Source: Aggregatibacter kilianii
Lineage (GTDB): Bacteria > Pseudomonadota > Gammaproteobacteria > Enterobacterales > Pasteurellaceae
Direction of reading: 5' to 3'
Length of the DNA stretch: 64,000 bases
Assembly (NCBI RefSeq): GCF_003129965.1
Contig: NZ_NRCJ01000011.1
Coordinates: forward strand, 41,567 to 105,566
The notes under the pieces are model-generated. The model saw only the letters and a program-made list of their open reading frames with translations. It made no database searches and was not told the DNA's origin. Shown here piece by piece: positions 9,451-20,189 of this stretch (positions within the stretch are counted from its first letter, which is position 1; every line of letters begins with the position of its first letter). A program made the position numbers and the translations under genes.

Positions 9451-10906
9451 GGGAGACCTTGCTTGTATTTTTAGCGGGATTACTGCGTTTGCGACGATGA
9501 TATTTGCGCTTTGGTTGACCGGGTAAAGCTTTCACCAAATCCTGCCGTTGGTTATCATTGCTGAATTGATATTCATGCCACCAAGCCGCCAGTTCAACCG
9601 CTTCACCGCCCTCAATTTCCGCGCGCATTACCAACAAATCAAAGCCCGCACGGAACTTGGACTGCTCCATCACGCGTTGCACGGATTTTTGTGTACGCTT
9701 TAAGAATTGCAACTGCAACGACCAAATGTCGCGAATCACGGCGGTATGGCGACGCGGCACAGCCAAGGCATTGCACAACACATCCAACAAATCGTTAGAC
9801 GCCAAGGCATAAGCGTCATAATTATTTAAACCGCCTTCGTTCTTCAGGGTTTCCACCCGTTCACGCAACGGATACCAAAAAAAGGCGGCAAACAAGAACG
9901 CAGGATTAATCGGCAATTTGTCGGCGACGCGCTCGTCGGTAGAAGTCAACGCACGCAGAATCATTTTTTCCGCCATGCTGTCTTCACGCTCGGTAAAATA
10001 ATTTGTCAACAACGGGAATAGCTGTTCAAACAAGCCGTATTGGCGTAGCAGACGATAGGTTTTGACGCCGCTTCCGCCCTGTAACAATTTTAGACTTTCT
10101 TCAAATAAGCGTGCCGGCGGGATATTTTTCAATAAATGTGACAATTCTTTAATGGGTACTTCGCTCGGTTTATCCAGAAACATGTCCAGCTTCGCCATAA
10201 AACGAATGGAACGTAACATCCGCACCGGATCTTCCTGATAACGGGTCACCGGATCACCGATTAAACGTAATTTACCGTTTTTTAAATCCTCAATGCCGTT
10301 GAAATAATCTTTCAATGTGTTGTCCTGCGGGTTGTAATACAACGCATTCACGCTGAAATCGCGGCGCTCCGCATCTTGTTCCAGAGTACCGTACACGTTG
10401 TCGCGCAACAGCATGCCTTCTTCGCTTTGCTTGGCGAGTTTTTCATTATGGTGTTCCGCATGGCTTGCACGGAAAGTAGCGACCTCAATAATTTCACGTC
10501 CGAACATCACATGCGCCAATCGGAAACGGCGCCCGACCAAGCGGCATTGGCGCTGAAATACCGCCTGAATTTGTTCCGGACGGGCATTGGTCGCCACGTC
10601 AAAATCTTTCGGTTTTTTACCTAATAATAAATCGCGCAAACAACCGCCGACGACATAGGCTTCGTAGCCTTGACGTTGTAATTTTTCTACCACGGTTAAT
10701 GCGTTACGGTTGATCATGCGGGGCGTAATGCCATGGGTTGAGGCTTTTATGCTATGTTTGAAATCTTTTTTATGGACGTTTTTTTTGTTGTGGGAAGCGC
10801 CTTGAGCCTTGCTTTTGACAGGTTCTGATTCAGTAACGGGTTGTTTTTTCGGTGAGGCTTTGACTTCATTTTGAGCGGAGGCTTTATTCTTCGTTTTCTT
10901 GCTCAA
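9443..10906 (-). CDS. pcnB: Poly(A) polymerase I PcnB, with a TTG start
   Basis: PcnB adds 3' poly(A) tails to RNA and so speeds decay. The 487-aa protein carries the class II nucleotidyltransferase motif GGCLRDLLLGKKPKDFDVAT (residues 87-106; catalytic Asp 101 and 103). The RRDFSVNALYY and EDPVRMLRSIRF segments follow, and the C-terminus is basic. It is distinguished from CCA-adding enzyme by the length and the RRFRLAHVMFG block. The first about 60 residues are Lys/Ser-rich and low-complexity. The start codon is TTG at 10904-10906; no ATG lies in the frame before the conserved core except at residue 64. E. coli pcnB is also known for a non-standard start that limits expression. Cotranscribed with folK. 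Confidence 0.93.
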   Translation of the reverse strand: MSKKTKNKASAQNEVKASPKKQPVTESEPVKSKAQGASHNKKNVHKKDFKHSIKASTHGITPRMINRNALTVVEKLQRQGYEAYVVGGCLRDLLLGKKPKDFDVATNARPEQIQAVFQRQCRLVGRRFRLAHVMFGREIIEVATFRASHAEHHNEKLAKQSEEGMLLRDNVYGTLEQDAERRDFSVNALYYNPQDNTLKDYFNGIEDLKNGKLRLIGDPVTRYQEDPVRMLRSIRFMAKLDMFLDKPSEVPIKELSHLLKNIPPARLFEESLKLLQGGSGVKTYRLLRQYGLFEQLFPLLTNYFTEREDSMAEKMILRALTSTDERVADKLPINPAFLFAAFFWYPLRERVETLKNEGGLNNYDAYALASNDLLDVLCNALAVPRRHTAVIRDIWSLQLQFLKRTQKSVQRVMEQSKFRAGFDLLVMRAEIEGGEAVELAAWWHEYQFSNDNQRQDLVKALPGQPKRKYHRRKRSNPAKNTSKVSHG

Positions 10907-10962
10907 AAGATTTTTAATATAGGTAAAGATAAGACATCTCCATTTATCACAAAAAGAAAGTG

Positions 10963-11006
10963 AAAGTGCGGTCGAAAAATGATGTGTTTTTTGACCGCAC
11001 TTTTAT
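10963..11006 (-). terminator. Inverted uptake-signal pair after dksA
   Basis: Uptake signals at 10964-10972 and 10994-11002 form a stem of about 11 bp, with T-rich sequence on the minus side. It lies between the dksA stop and the pcnB start. Confidence 0.75.
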
Positions 11007-11021
11007 CCGTTTTCGGTGGAA

Positions 11022-11459
11022 TTAACCCACCATTTGTTTTTCGCGAATTTCCGCCAGCGTTTTACAATCGATACAAAGGTCGGCCGTCGGGCGCGCTTCT
11101 AAACGCTTAATACCGATTTCAACACCGCAGGATTCGCAATAACCGAAATCGTCCGTATCCAATTTTTTCAAGGTACTTTCGATTTTCTTCATTAATTTGC
11201 GTTCACGATCGCGGGTACGCAATTCCAAGCTGAACTCTTCCTCTTGGGTGGCACGGTCGGATGGATCCGGAAAATTAGATGCTTCGTCCTGCATATGAGC
11301 AACGGTTCGAGAAGCTTCATCTCTAATTTGATCATGCCAGGCTTGCAGAATTTTTTTGAAATGCAGCACTTGGTGCTCATTCATGTATTCTTCGCCTTTC
11401 TTTTCTTTGTACGGCTCAACACCGGCTAAAGCTAATAAACTCAAAGACGCTTTACTCAT
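11022..11459 (-). CDS. dksA: RNA polymerase-binding transcription factor DksA
   Basis: DksA enters the secondary channel of RNA polymerase and, with ppGpp, tunes rRNA and amino-acid promoters. The 145-aa protein has the N-terminal helix, a coiled-coil with the tip motif [11 protein letters not shown] (acidic residues Asp 65 and Asp 68), and the four-cysteine zinc site Cys 108, 111, 129 and 132 (CESC ... CIDC). An ATCTCCT complement of a strong ribosome site lies just upstream (AGGAGAT). It lies upstream of pcnB-folK, as in H. influenzae and E. coli. Confidence 0.97.
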   Translation of the reverse strand: MSKASLSLLALAGVEPYKEKKGEEYMNEHQVLHFKKILQAWHDQIRDEASRTVAHMQDEASNFPDPSDRATQEEEFSLELRTRDRERKLMKKIESTLKKLDTDDFGYCESCGVEIGIKRLEARPTADLCIDCKTLAEIREKQMVG

Positions 11460-11702
11460 TTGTATCTCCTAATAAAAAAGTCATCCATTTATTCTTCTAA
11501 GCCCCCACAATCAGTGTTGCTTAATGTCATAACTACCACACAGTAAAACCGACTAAAAACGGACCCAAATTTTGAAGGCGTATAAATAGCAGAACTTATC
11601 CTATTTATCAAATAAAATTTACACATCAATCGGCTTTTTTGATGAAAATTTTTATTTTTGTGATTCAGCTTCCAATATTCACTTCCGCTGATTTTACACA
11701 CT
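11460..11702. promoter_or_regulatory. Divergent region dksA / comEC
   Basis: A 243-base AT-rich gap between divergent genes. In H. influenzae rec-2 (comEC) is under Sxy/CRP control through a CRP-S site. Here I see only half-site-like sequence (TTTTTGTGATT at about 11654-11664) without a convincing second half. No terminator or ORF is apparent. Confidence 0.35.
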
Positions 11703-14186
11703 ATGCCTTTACGCCATAGTAGCCGCCTTTCGGATGATAAAAGTGCGGTTAAAAATGTGAGCATTTCCTTGGATAAATTTGCCTTTAGCCTGATTTTCAG
11801 TGGCTTCACGTTGCTGTTTTTGCCCGACCGTTTTTTGTTGTCATGGCAAACCGCGTGCTATTTACTCCTCCTTTTATTGCCCTTAATCCTGCTTGCGCAA
11901 GCCTTTTCGTGTCACAAAATAAAACAGGCATTCATCGGGCTGTTTTTATTCATTGTCAATCTGGCTTATGTTCACCATCCGGCAATCATCTTGCCGGCAC
12001 AGACGGACAATATCGTCAATCTGCCGAAAAAGATACATACTGAATTTACCGTGCAGGAAATTTTGCATCAGCAGGATTACCAAACCTTGGTAATTCAAGC
12101 GAAACTCGCCGAAGCTCTCCCCGAACAACGACTTTACGCTCACTGGAAACCGGAGCAAAAAGTCAATATCGGTGAACGTTACATGGGCGACTTACGCCTG
12201 CGACCGCTTTCTTCCCGTTTGAATTTTGAGGGCTTTGATCGCCAACAATGGTACTTCGGTAAACGCATCACGGCTTGGGCGGAAGTGAAAAGTGCGGTCA
12301 AATCGGAAAGCCTTTTTTCCTGGCGCCAAACCGCTCTGCATCACGCCCTGCAACAAACGGAAAATTTATCCCAACAAGGCTTACTTTTAGCGCTCGGTTT
12401 CGGTGAACGTTTCCGCTTAGACAACAAAACTTGGCAAATTTATCAAAAAACCAACACTGCGCATTTAATCGCCATTTCGGGCTTGCATATTGGGCTGGCG
12501 ATGATGCTGGGCTTTGCCTTAGCGCGCCTACTGCAATTTGCTTTGCCGACCCGTTATATCAGTCCGACGTTTCCCATTCTCTGCGGCTTGATTTTCGCCC
12601 TGCTTTATAGCCAACTGGCGGGGCTTGCCATTCCCACGTTTCGCGCCGTTATCGCGTTAACGATGCTCTATGCCATACAGCACCTGCGGTTGTATTGGAC
12701 GGTGTGGCAGCTGTTATTTCGGGTGGTTGCGCTGCTGATTTTTATCGATCCGCTCATGTTGCTTTCCACCAGCTTTTGGCTGTCGGTGGGCGCGGTGACT
12801 TGCCTGATTATTTGGTATCAATGTTTTCCGCTGTCTTTATTACAATGGCGCGGACAGTCACTTGCCCATTCGGCGTGGGGTAAAGTGCGGTATGTTTTTG
12901 GGCTGTTTCATTTGCAATTCGGTTTACTTTGGCTGTTCACGCCGATTCAGTTGCTGTTTTTTAACGGCATTTCATTAAATAGCTTCATCGCCAATCTCAT
13001 CGCCGTGCCGCTTTATAGCTTCTTTCTCGTGCCGCTGGTGTTATTTGCCGTGCTCACTCGGGGCGCATTGCATTCTTGGCAGCTTGCTAACGATTTAACG
13101 GAAAAAATCACCGCACTTTTAGCGCCTTTTGAAGATCGATGGCTGGTGATTTCAATCACGCAAAGCTTATGGATAACCCTTGTTTTAACCGCGCTATTTT
13201 TATTTACGGTCTATCACATTTATAAACCACCAAAACCGATTAACTCGACGTTGGAATTGGCAAAACAATTCCGTTTTAAAGGATTTCACCTGAATCCGGA
13301 ACGCACTTTAAGTTTACCGTTACGGAAAACGGCTTATGCGTTGGGCGGTAGCCTGATTGTCTTTTGTGGTATCGCCTTAACCTATCAATATCTTTCCCGC
13401 CCGAACTGGCAGCTTGAAACCTTGGATGTGGGGCAAGGTTTGGCGACCTTAATCGTAAAAGACGGCAAAGGCGTGCTGTATGACACCGGCGCAGGTTGGA
13501 ACGGCGGCAATATGGCACAATTGGAAATTCTGCCCTATTTACAACGGCAAGGCATTGACTTGGAATGGTTGATTTTAAGCCATGACGACAACGATCACGC
13601 CGGCGGCGCCAATGCGATTTTAGCGGCTTACCCCAATATTCAACTGACCACCGCCTCACAAAAGCGCTACGAAGCAAAAAACACCGAAAAAAACGACCGC
13701 ACTTTTTGTGAAGCGGGCAAACAATGGGGTTGGCAAGGGTTACGGTTTAGCGTGCTATCGCCCGATAAAATCGTACCCCGTGCGGAAAATCAGGATTCCT
13801 GCACGCTTTTATTGAGCGACGGCAAGCACAAGATTTTGCTGACGGGCGATGCGGATCTGAGTGTGGAATATAAGATCCTGCCGAAACTCGACAAGATCCA
13901 TGTGCTACAAGTGGGACACCACGGCAGTAAAACCTCCACCGGGCAGGCGTTGCTGCGTCATACCCAACCGGACATTGCGTTGATTTCCAGCGGGCGTTGG
14001 AATCCGTGGCATTTTCCGAATAAGGATGTGGTAGCGCGTTTACAACAGCAAGGATCGCAAATTTATAACACAGCACATAGCGGACAAATCCGCCTGTTGT
14101 TCTACGATGATGGCATCAAAATCAGAACAGCGCGTACGGAATTTTCGCCTTGGTATCGCAGATTGATTGGCTTGAGCACGAAATAA
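11703..14186 (+). CDS. comEC: DNA uptake channel protein ComEC/Rec2
   Basis: ComEC (Rec2 in Haemophilus) carries single-stranded DNA across the inner membrane during natural transformation. The 827-aa product has an N-terminal hydrophobic pair, a ComEC N-terminal OB-like domain, and the Competence membrane domain with HLIAISGLHIGLAMMLGFAL near residues 257-276 and many helices to about 510. A C-terminal metallo-beta-lactamase domain has SHDDNDHAGG (about 628) and GHHGSKTSTG (about 738). The true start is uncertain: ATG 11703 has no good ribosome site and GTG 11757 is an alternative. The gene itself carries five uptake signals. The complete gene, together with dense uptake signals, fits a competent organism. 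Confidence 0.93.
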   Translation: MPLRHSSRLSDDKSAVKNVSISLDKFAFSLIFSGFTLLFLPDRFLLSWQTACYLLLLLLPLILLAQAFSCHKIKQAFIGLFLFIVNLAYVHHPAIILPAQTDNIVNLPKKIHTEFTVQEILHQQDYQTLVIQAKLAEALPEQRLYAHWKPEQKVNIGERYMGDLRLRPLSSRLNFEGFDRQQWYFGKRITAWAEVKSAVKSESLFSWRQTALHHALQQTENLSQQGLLLALGFGERFRLDNKTWQIYQKTNTAHLIAISGLHIGLAMMLGFALARLLQFALPTRYISPTFPILCGLIFALLYSQLAGLAIPTFRAVIALTMLYAIQHLRLYWTVWQLLFRVVALLIFIDPLMLLSTSFWLSVGAVTCLIIWYQCFPLSLLQWRGQSLAHSAWGKVRYVFGLFHLQFGLLWLFTPIQLLFFNGISLNSFIANLIAVPLYSFFLVPLVLFAVLTRGALHSWQLANDLTEKITALLAPFEDRWLVISITQSLWITLVLTALFLFTVYHIYKPPKPINSTLELAKQFRFKGFHLNPERTLSLPLRKTAYALGGSLIVFCGIALTYQYLSRPNWQLETLDVGQGLATLIVKDGKGVLYDTGAGWNGGNMAQLEILPYLQRQGIDLEWLILSHDDNDHAGGANAILAAYPNIQLTTASQKRYEAKNTEKNDRTFCEAGKQWGWQGLRFSVLSPDKIVPRAENQDSCTLLLSDGKHKILLTGDADLSVEYKILPKLDKIHVLQVGHHGSKTSTGQALLRHTQPDIALISSGRWNPWHFPNKDVVARLQQQGSQIYNTAHSGQIRLLFYDDGIKIRTARTEFSPWYRRLIGLSTK

Positions 14187-14195
14187 GGGTACAAT
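14167..14195 (+). promoter_or_regulatory. Candidate msbA promoter inside the comEC 3' end
   Basis: TTGGCT (14167-14172), a 17-base spacer and TACAAT (14190-14195) lie 39 bases before the msbA start. This would let the essential msbA be expressed independently of competence-regulated comEC. Confidence 0.6.
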
Positions 14196-14233
14196 GCGCC
14201 ATTATTTTTTGACCTTAAGACAGAAGATTTATT

Positions 14234-15982
14234 ATGCAAGATCAAGACCTTTCCACCATGCAAACCTTCAAGCGTTTATGGCCAATGATTAGCCCGTATA
14301 AAGCAGGTTTGATTGTTTCCGGTGTAGCGTTGGTACTAAACGCGTTAACCGATTCCGGCTTAATTTTCTTACTCAAACCTTTATTGGACGACGGTTTTGG
14401 CAAAGCGGACGCTTCTTTCTTAAAGCAAATGTCAGTGTTTGTGGTGTTGCTGATTCTCTTTCGCGGCGTGTCCAGCTTCATTTCCAACTATTGTTTGGCA
14501 TGGGTTTCCGGCAAAGTGGTGATGACCATGCGCCGTCGCCTGTTTAAACATTTAATGTTCATGCCGGTCAGTTTTTTCGACAGTAACTCTTCCGGTCGAT
14601 TACTTTCCCGCATTACCTACGATTCGGAAATGATCGCCAGCGCCTCCTCCGGCTCCTTAATTACTATTGTGCGTGAAGGCGCTTATTTGATTTCATTGCT
14701 CGGCATCATGCTTTATACCAGCTGGCAACTTTCTTTGGTTTTATTTGTTATCGGTCCGATTATCGGTATTTTAATTCGTCTGGTTTCCAAGAAATTCCGC
14801 GATCTAAGTCGCAATATGCAAAATTCCATGGGAGAACTGACATCCACTGCCGAACAAATGTTAAAAGGGCATAAAGTGGTGCTTTCTTTCGGCGGGCAAC
14901 TCATTGAAGAAGAACGCTTTAACCACGTCAGTAACGATATGCGTCGCAAAGGCATGAAAATGACCGCCGCCGATGCCATTGCCGATCCTGTGGTACAAAT
15001 CATCGCCTCCTTTGCTCTTGCCGCCGTGCTGTATTTGGCAACCTTCCCTTCTATTATGGATCAGAATTTAAGTGCGGGTACTTTTACCGTTGTTTTCTCC
15101 TCCATGCTGGCTTTAATGCGCCCGTTAAAATCCCTCACCAACGTGAACGCGCAATTCCAACGCGGCATGGCGGCGTGCCAAACCTTGTTTGGTATTTTGG
15201 ACATGGAAACGGAAAAAGACACCGGCACTTATAAGGCTGATCATGTGAAAGGCGACATTGAATTTAAAAATGTCACCTTTAGCTATCAAGGCAAAGAAGA
15301 ACGTGCCTTAGACAATATTTCCTTCAAAATCCCACACGGCAAAACCGTTGCATTAGTGGGACGTTCCGGTTCCGGTAAATCCACTATCGCCAATTTGGTC
15401 ACCCGTTTTTATGATGTCCATCAAGGCGAAATCACGCTGGACGGCGTAAACATACAGGATTATCGCCTGTCTGATTTACGTGAAAACTGTGCGGTGGTGT
15501 CACAACAAGTGCATTTGTTTAACGACACCATCGCCAACAACATCGCTTATGCGGCGAAAGACAAATACAGCCGCGAAGAAATCATCAAAGCGGCAAAAGC
15601 GGCACATGCCATGGAATTTATCGAGAATTTGGAAAACGGTTTGGATACCGTCATCGGCGAAAACGGCGCCAGCCTATCCGGCGGTCAACGCCAACGTTTA
15701 GCCATCGCTCGCGCACTGTTGCGTAATTCGCCGGTATTGATTTTGGACGAAGCCACTTCCGCCTTGGATACGGAATCCGAACGCGCTATTCAAGCCGCGT
15801 TAGAAGAGATTCAAAAAGATCGCACGGTTTTGGTAATCGCCCATCGTTTATCCACTATTGAAAAAGCCGATGAAATTTTAGTGATCGAACACGGACAAAT
15901 TAAAGAACGCGGCAATCACAAGGAATTATTGGCGCAAGGCGGTGCCTACAAACAATTGCACAGCATGCAATTCAGTCAATAA
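14234..15982 (+). CDS. msbA: Lipid A export ABC transporter MsbA
   Basis: MsbA flips lipid A-core from the inner to the outer leaflet of the inner membrane. At 582 aa it is a half-transporter with six membrane helices (to about residue 320) fused to an ATPase domain. The Walker A motif is GRSGSGKST (about 375-383), the signature LSGGQ is at about 481, and Walker B is [12 protein letters not shown]. An H-loop (IAHRLS) follows. The operon continues with lpxK 19 bases on, and then a Trm112-like gene and kdsB, all for lipid A/KDO assembly. The order matches H. influenzae. Confidence 0.97.
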   Translation: MQDQDLSTMQTFKRLWPMISPYKAGLIVSGVALVLNALTDSGLIFLLKPLLDDGFGKADASFLKQMSVFVVLLILFRGVSSFISNYCLAWVSGKVVMTMRRRLFKHLMFMPVSFFDSNSSGRLLSRITYDSEMIASASSGSLITIVREGAYLISLLGIMLYTSWQLSLVLFVIGPIIGILIRLVSKKFRDLSRNMQNSMGELTSTAEQMLKGHKVVLSFGGQLIEEERFNHVSNDMRRKGMKMTAADAIADPVVQIIASFALAAVLYLATFPSIMDQNLSAGTFTVVFSSMLALMRPLKSLTNVNAQFQRGMAACQTLFGILDMETEKDTGTYKADHVKGDIEFKNVTFSYQGKEERALDNISFKIPHGKTVALVGRSGSGKSTIANLVTRFYDVHQGEITLDGVNIQDYRLSDLRENCAVVSQQVHLFNDTIANNIAYAAKDKYSREEIIKAAKAAHAMEFIENLENGLDTVIGENGASLSGGQRQRLAIARALLRNSPVLILDEATSALDTESERAIQAALEEIQKDRTVLVIAHRLSTIEKADEILVIEHGQIKERGNHKELLAQGGAYKQLHSMQFSQ

Positions 15983-16001
15983 TTCACTCGAAGGAGAACT
16001 C

Positions 16002-16976
16002 ATGCAGTTTTGGTATTCCCGCTCATGGCTTACATGGCTACTCTGCCCTTTCTCCTTATTATTTTGGCTGATAACTGCCGTTCGTCGCGCGTTGTTTCGC
16101 CTTAATCTATTGAAATCTTACCGCGCGCCGGTGCCCGTCGTGGTGGTGGGCAATCTTTCTGTCGGCGGCAACGGCAAAACACCCGCTGTCATTTGGTTGG
16201 TGGAAGCACTCCGTAAGTGCGGTCTAAACGTCGGTGTGATTTCGCGGGGATACGGTAGCCAAGCAAAAACCTATCCTTTATTGGTGACGCCGACCTGCAA
16301 TCCCGTGGAAGCCGGTGACGAACCCGTTCTAATCGCCAACCGCACCCAAGTACCCGTGTGCATTTCGCCTAATCGCCGACACGCTGTGGAATGTTTATTA
16401 CAGCACGCACCCTGCGATGTCATCATCAGTGACGACGGGTTACAACATTATAAATTGCAACGTGATATTGAAATCGTGATCATGGACGCGCAACGCGGCT
16501 TGGGTAACGGTTTCCTACTACCGGCAGGTCCGTTACGGGAATTGTCGAGCCGTTTGCAATCCGTTGATTTCATCATTACCAACGGTGCGGAAAATGAATA
16601 CAGCGACGCCGTCATGCGCTTAACGCCGCAATACGCCGTCAATTTAGTCACCAAGGAACAACGCCCGTTAAATGCATTTTCACAGGCTGTCGCCATCGCG
16701 GGCATCGGCAATCCGCCGCGCTTTTTTGCCATGCTGGAACAGCACGGTATCAAATTAACTGAAACGCTGGCATTTCAAGATCACCAAGCTTTCAGCGCCG
16801 AATTATTTGAGAAATTCGATAAAACGCAACCGCTCTTCATGACGGAAAAAGACGCGGTGAAATGCCTCGCCTTTGCGCAGGAAAATTGGTGGTATGTGCC
16901 CGTCACCACGGAAATTCTGGGCATAAAAGCGCAACAATTGATTCAAAAGATCGTACAAAAGTGCGGTCGGAAATAA
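16002..16976 (+). CDS. lpxK: Tetraacyldisaccharide 4'-kinase LpxK
   Basis: LpxK phosphorylates the 4' position of the lipid A disaccharide to give lipid IVA. The 324-aa protein has an N-terminal membrane-anchoring helix (about 14-33), then a P-loop written [13 protein letters not shown] (about 51-63), and the downstream [12 protein letters not shown] and [10 protein letters not shown] motifs of the family. ATG 16002 has an AAGGAGAA ribosome site 5 bases upstream. The reading frame is open further upstream into msbA, but that part is not family-like. Cotranscribed with msbA. Confidence 0.96.
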   Translation: MQFWYSRSWLTWLLCPFSLLFWLITAVRRALFRLNLLKSYRAPVPVVVVGNLSVGGNGKTPAVIWLVEALRKCGLNVGVISRGYGSQAKTYPLLVTPTCNPVEAGDEPVLIANRTQVPVCISPNRRHAVECLLQHAPCDVIISDDGLQHYKLQRDIEIVIMDAQRGLGNGFLLPAGPLRELSSRLQSVDFIITNGAENEYSDAVMRLTPQYAVNLVTKEQRPLNAFSQAVAIAGIGNPPRFFAMLEQHGIKLTETLAFQDHQAFSAELFEKFDKTQPLFMTEKDAVKCLAFAQENWWYVPVTTEILGIKAQQLIQKIVQKCGRK

Positions 16977-16995
16977 ACACAAATCGAGATACATT

Positions 16996-17175
16996 ATGAA
17001 CGGTAAATTATTAGAAATCGTGGCATGCCCAAGCTGCCACGGACGTTTGGAATACGACGAGCAAAATCAACGCTTAATCTGTCGTTTTGAAAAACTTGCC
17101 TACCCGATTAACCACGGCATTCCTGTCTTGTTAGCGGAACAGGGGCAACCGTTAAATCAGGCGGAGGACGAATAA
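16996..17175 (+). CDS. Trm112-family small zinc-ribbon protein (YcaR-like)
   Basis: A 59-aa protein between lpxK and kdsB. It begins [18 protein letters not shown] with the CxxC pair at residues 11 and 14 and a further Cys at about 29. It then has the family's [20 protein letters not shown] block, which marks the Trm112/UPF0434 (YcaR) family. The eukaryotic and archaeal members activate methyltransferases; the bacterial role is not well defined. Its stop is 1 base before the kdsB ATG, and E. coli has the same lpxK-ycaR-kdsB order. Confidence 0.9.
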   Translation: MNGKLLEIVACPSCHGRLEYDEQNQRLICRFEKLAYPINHGIPVLLAEQGQPLNQAEDE

Positions 17176-17176
17176 C

Positions 17177-17950
17177 ATGACCCGATTCACCGTCATCATT
17201 CCCGCCCGCTACGCATCCAGTCGTTTACCGGGCAAACCGCTGGCGGACATTGCCGGCAAACCGATGATTCAACACGTTTTCGAACAAGCCAAACAATCGA
17301 GCGCAAACCGCGTGATTATCGCCACCGACAATGAACTGGTGGCAACCGCTGCCAAAAATTTCGGCGCAGAAGTGTGCATGACCGCCGAAAGCCATAATTC
17401 CGGCACGGAACGCTTGGCGGAAGTGGTGGAAAAACTGGCGATTCCCGAGGATGAAATCATCGTCAACATTCAAGGGGACGAACCGCTGATTCCGCCGGTT
17501 ATCGTCAAACAAGTGGCGGAAAATCTCGCCAAATATCAAGTGAACATGGCGAGTCTGGCGGTCAACATCGACGAACCGGCAGAATTATTCAATCCTAATG
17601 TGGTAAAAGTGCTGACCGATAAAGACGGTTATGTGCTCTATTTCTCCCGCGCCGTGATTCCTTGGGATCGTGATCAGTTTGCGCAAACGGATGATGTGGC
17701 AACATTACAGCTGAACACCCAATATCTGCGTCACATCGGCATTTACGCCTACCGCGCCGGTTTCATCAAACAATATGTGCAATGGCAACCGACCGCGCTG
17801 GAACAAATCGAAAAACTGGAACAGTTACGCGTGCTTTGGTACGGCGAAAAAATCCACGTGGAACTTGCTAAAGAAGTGCCTGCGGTGGGTGTGGATACCG
17901 CCGACGATCTGGAAAAAGTGCGGTCGATTTTAGAAGCAAAATATAATTAA
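17177..17950 (+). CDS. kdsB: 3-deoxy-manno-octulosonate cytidylyltransferase KdsB
   Basis: KdsB activates KDO as CMP-KDO for addition to lipid A. The 257-aa product has the nucleotide-binding start [41 protein letters not shown] with the metal-binding Asp, and the [11 protein letters not shown] segment. It is translationally linked to the Trm112-like gene (1-base gap). An uptake signal lies near its 3' end (about 17916). Together with kdsA at 45 kb it supplies KDO. Confidence 0.97.
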   Translation: MTRFTVIIPARYASSRLPGKPLADIAGKPMIQHVFEQAKQSSANRVIIATDNELVATAAKNFGAEVCMTAESHNSGTERLAEVVEKLAIPEDEIIVNIQGDEPLIPPVIVKQVAENLAKYQVNMASLAVNIDEPAELFNPNVVKVLTDKDGYVLYFSRAVIPWDRDQFAQTDDVATLQLNTQYLRHIGIYAYRAGFIKQYVQWQPTALEQIEKLEQLRVLWYGEKIHVELAKEVPAVGVDTADDLEKVRSILEAKYN

Positions 17951-18269
17951 TCTTTCTCAACAACCGTCGGCGCATGTTTCCTCACGCGTGTTAAAATCAA
18001 AAATGTAATAGTAAGCACACTCTTCAGAAGCGTGCATTATCAAAACATCAAAGATTGCGACGCTTCCCCTCGCCCGCTTGCGGGAGAGGGCGGAGAAAAT
18101 CCGCAGGATTTTCGGAGGGAGAGGGGAAAAACACAAGAAAAATTAACCGCACTTTTCCCCTCTCTCTGACTCCAAGTGCTGAATGCACTTTCCGTCTGTC
18201 TCTCTCCCGTAAACGGGCGAGAGGAAAAATTTACCCGAAGTAATAAATGTGAGCCTCTCTGTATCCGAT
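17951..18269. repeat. Intergenic region kdsB / uvrC with GC-rich inverted repeat
   Basis: No gene is seen. At about 18062-18240 there is a long imperfect inverted repeat: an arm rich in cccctcgcccg..gcgggagaggg near 18065-18090 and a matching arm ctctcccgtaaacgggcgagagg at about 18203-18225. Internal smaller repeats (aaaatccgcaggatttt) and an uptake signal (18146-18154) lie between. Its GC content and palindromic ends look like a dispersed non-coding element inserted before uvrC. Confidence 0.6.
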
Positions 18270-20099
18270 ATGACTTTCGACGCCAAAAAATTCCTCGCCA
18301 ACGTACCGCACTTACCGGGCGTTTATCGCATGTATGACGATAGCCACACGGTAATCTATGTGGGCAAGGCGAAAGATCTGAAAAAGCGCTTGTCCAGTTA
18401 TTTTCGCAAGCAGTTAAACAGCAAAAAAACGGAAGCGTTGGTAGCGTCGATCCAGCATATTGAAACCACCATCACCACCTCGGAAACAGAAGCGCTGCTG
18501 CTTGAGCACAATTACATCAAAACCTATCAACCGCGTTATAACGTGCTGCTGCGAGACGATAAATCCTATCCGTACATTTTATTAACCAAAGAAACCCACC
18601 CGCGCATTACGTCTTATCGCGGTTCGAAAAAAATTCAAGGGGAATATTTCGGGCCTTATCCAAACGCCGGTGCGGTGCGTGAAACCTTGTCCTTATTGCA
18701 AAAACTGTTCCCTATTCGGCAATGTGAAAATTCCGTGTATAACAACCGCTCGCGCCCTTGTTTGCAATATCAAATCGGGCGTTGCCTGGCGCCGTGCGTA
18801 AAAGGTTATGTGACCGACGAAGCCTATGCACAGCAGGTGAATTTTGCCCGCTTGTTTTTGCAGGGAAAAGATCAGCAGGTGTTGGATCATTTGGTGAAAC
18901 AAATGGAACAGGCAAGTCAGCAGCTGAATTTTGAAGAAGCGGCACGCATTCGCGACCAAATTCAGGCGGTGCGCGCAGTGATCGAAAAACAATTCGTCGC
19001 CAACGATCGTCATGACGATATTGATATTATCGCTATCGCCTACCAACTAGGCGTGGCTTGCGTGCAAGTGTTGTTTATTCGCCAAGGCAAGATTTTAGGC
19101 AACCGCAGTTATTTTCCGAAAGTGCCGAGCAATACCAATCTGGCGGAGCTCACGGAAACCTTTGTGGGACAATTTTATTTACAGGCGCACCAAGGCAGAA
19201 CCATTCCGAATACGATCATTGTGGATCAAAAGTTGGAAGAAAAAGCCGATTTGGAAACGCTGTTAAGCGATCAAGCAGGACGCAAAGTCAGCATTCAGGA
19301 TCATGCCAAAGGCGATAAAAGCAAATATTTGCAACTGGCACAAATGAATGCCAAAGCGGCGTTAATTACCAAATTAAAACAATCCACGTTGCAACATGAT
19401 CGCTACGTGGCACTACAAGAATTACTCGGCATTGATGCCATCAAACGCATGGAATGTTTCGACATCAGCCACACCATGGGTGAGCAAACTATCGCTTCCT
19501 GCGTGGTATTTAATCAGGACGGCCCGCTAAAATCCGATTATCGTCGTTTCAACATCAGCGGCATCACCAAAGGCGACGACTACGCCGCCATGGAGCAGGC
19601 GCTATTGAAACGCTACGATAAAGATTTGGACGAAGACAAAATTCCCGACATTATTTTTATCGACGGCGGCAAAGGGCAGCTTAACCGCGCCTTGCAGGTG
19701 TTCGAAAATCTCAAGGTAAAATGGAATAAAAACCGACCACACTTAATCGGCGTCGCCAAAGGTGTGGATCGCCGTGCCGGCTTGGAAACCCTGATTTTAA
19801 GCAAATGGGACAAAGAATTACATTTGCCGTCAGACAGTCTCGCACTGCATTTAATCCAACATATCCGCGACGAAAGCCACAACCACGCCATCAGCGGACA
19901 CCGCAAAAAACGCCAACAACATTTCACCCAAAGCGGCTTGGAAAGCATCGAAGGCGTCGGCGCCAAACGTCGCCAAGCCCTGCTCAAATACCTCGGAGGC
20001 TTGCAAGGCGTCAAAAATGCTACCCTCGACGAAATCGCCTCCGTCCCCGGCATATCAAAAGCCTTGGCGGAAAAGATTTTTGAGACGTTGCAACATTAG
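18270..20099 (+). CDS. uvrC: Excinuclease ABC subunit C
   Basis: UvrC makes both incisions around a lesion in nucleotide excision repair. It has the N-terminal GIY-YIG nuclease (GVYRMY ... [18 protein letters not shown], about 17-45), a UVR motif for UvrB contact (about 204-236), and the RNase H-like nuclease (CFDISHTMG, about 400; [12 protein letters not shown], about 465). Two C-terminal helix-hairpin-helix motifs follow ([16 protein letters not shown] and [13 protein letters not shown]). I start at ATG 18270 (609 aa), the usual family N-terminus. GTG 18249, which would add 7 residues and has a weak GAAG upstream, is an alternative. Confidence 0.96.
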   Translation: MTFDAKKFLANVPHLPGVYRMYDDSHTVIYVGKAKDLKKRLSSYFRKQLNSKKTEALVASIQHIETTITTSETEALLLEHNYIKTYQPRYNVLLRDDKSYPYILLTKETHPRITSYRGSKKIQGEYFGPYPNAGAVRETLSLLQKLFPIRQCENSVYNNRSRPCLQYQIGRCLAPCVKGYVTDEAYAQQVNFARLFLQGKDQQVLDHLVKQMEQASQQLNFEEAARIRDQIQAVRAVIEKQFVANDRHDDIDIIAIAYQLGVACVQVLFIRQGKILGNRSYFPKVPSNTNLAELTETFVGQFYLQAHQGRTIPNTIIVDQKLEEKADLETLLSDQAGRKVSIQDHAKGDKSKYLQLAQMNAKAALITKLKQSTLQHDRYVALQELLGIDAIKRMECFDISHTMGEQTIASCVVFNQDGPLKSDYRRFNISGITKGDDYAAMEQALLKRYDKDLDEDKIPDIIFIDGGKGQLNRALQVFENLKVKWNKNRPHLIGVAKGVDRRAGLETLILSKWDKELHLPSDSLALHLIQHIRDESHNHAISGHRKKRQQHFTQSGLESIEGVGAKRRQALLKYLGGLQGVKNATLDEIASVPGISKALAEKIFETLQH

Positions 20100-20108
20100 G
20101 TTAAAAAG

Positions 20109-20178
20109 AAAAGTGCGGTCATTTTCTTTAACGTTTTTTACTTTGAAAAAACACTTGAGAAAATGACCGCACTTTTTT
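20109..20178. terminator. Bidirectional uptake-signal terminator uvrC / selD
   Basis: Uptake signals at 20111-20119 and 20166-20174 extend into an 18-bp or longer inverted repeat with T runs on both sides, between two convergent genes. Confidence 0.8.
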
Positions 20179-20189
20179 AGAAAAAACCG

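Noticed and set aside
11500..11702. CRP-S (competence regulatory) site upstream of comEC
   Set aside because: Expected from H. influenzae, but I found only one CRP-like half-site (TTTTTGTGA) and no convincing symmetrical partner, so I do not report it as a feature.
18055..18243. Open frame coding for a 62-aa protein (SPACGRGRR type)
   Set aside because: It is a translation of the GC-rich inverted repeat before uvrC. It has no ribosome site and only low-complexity content.
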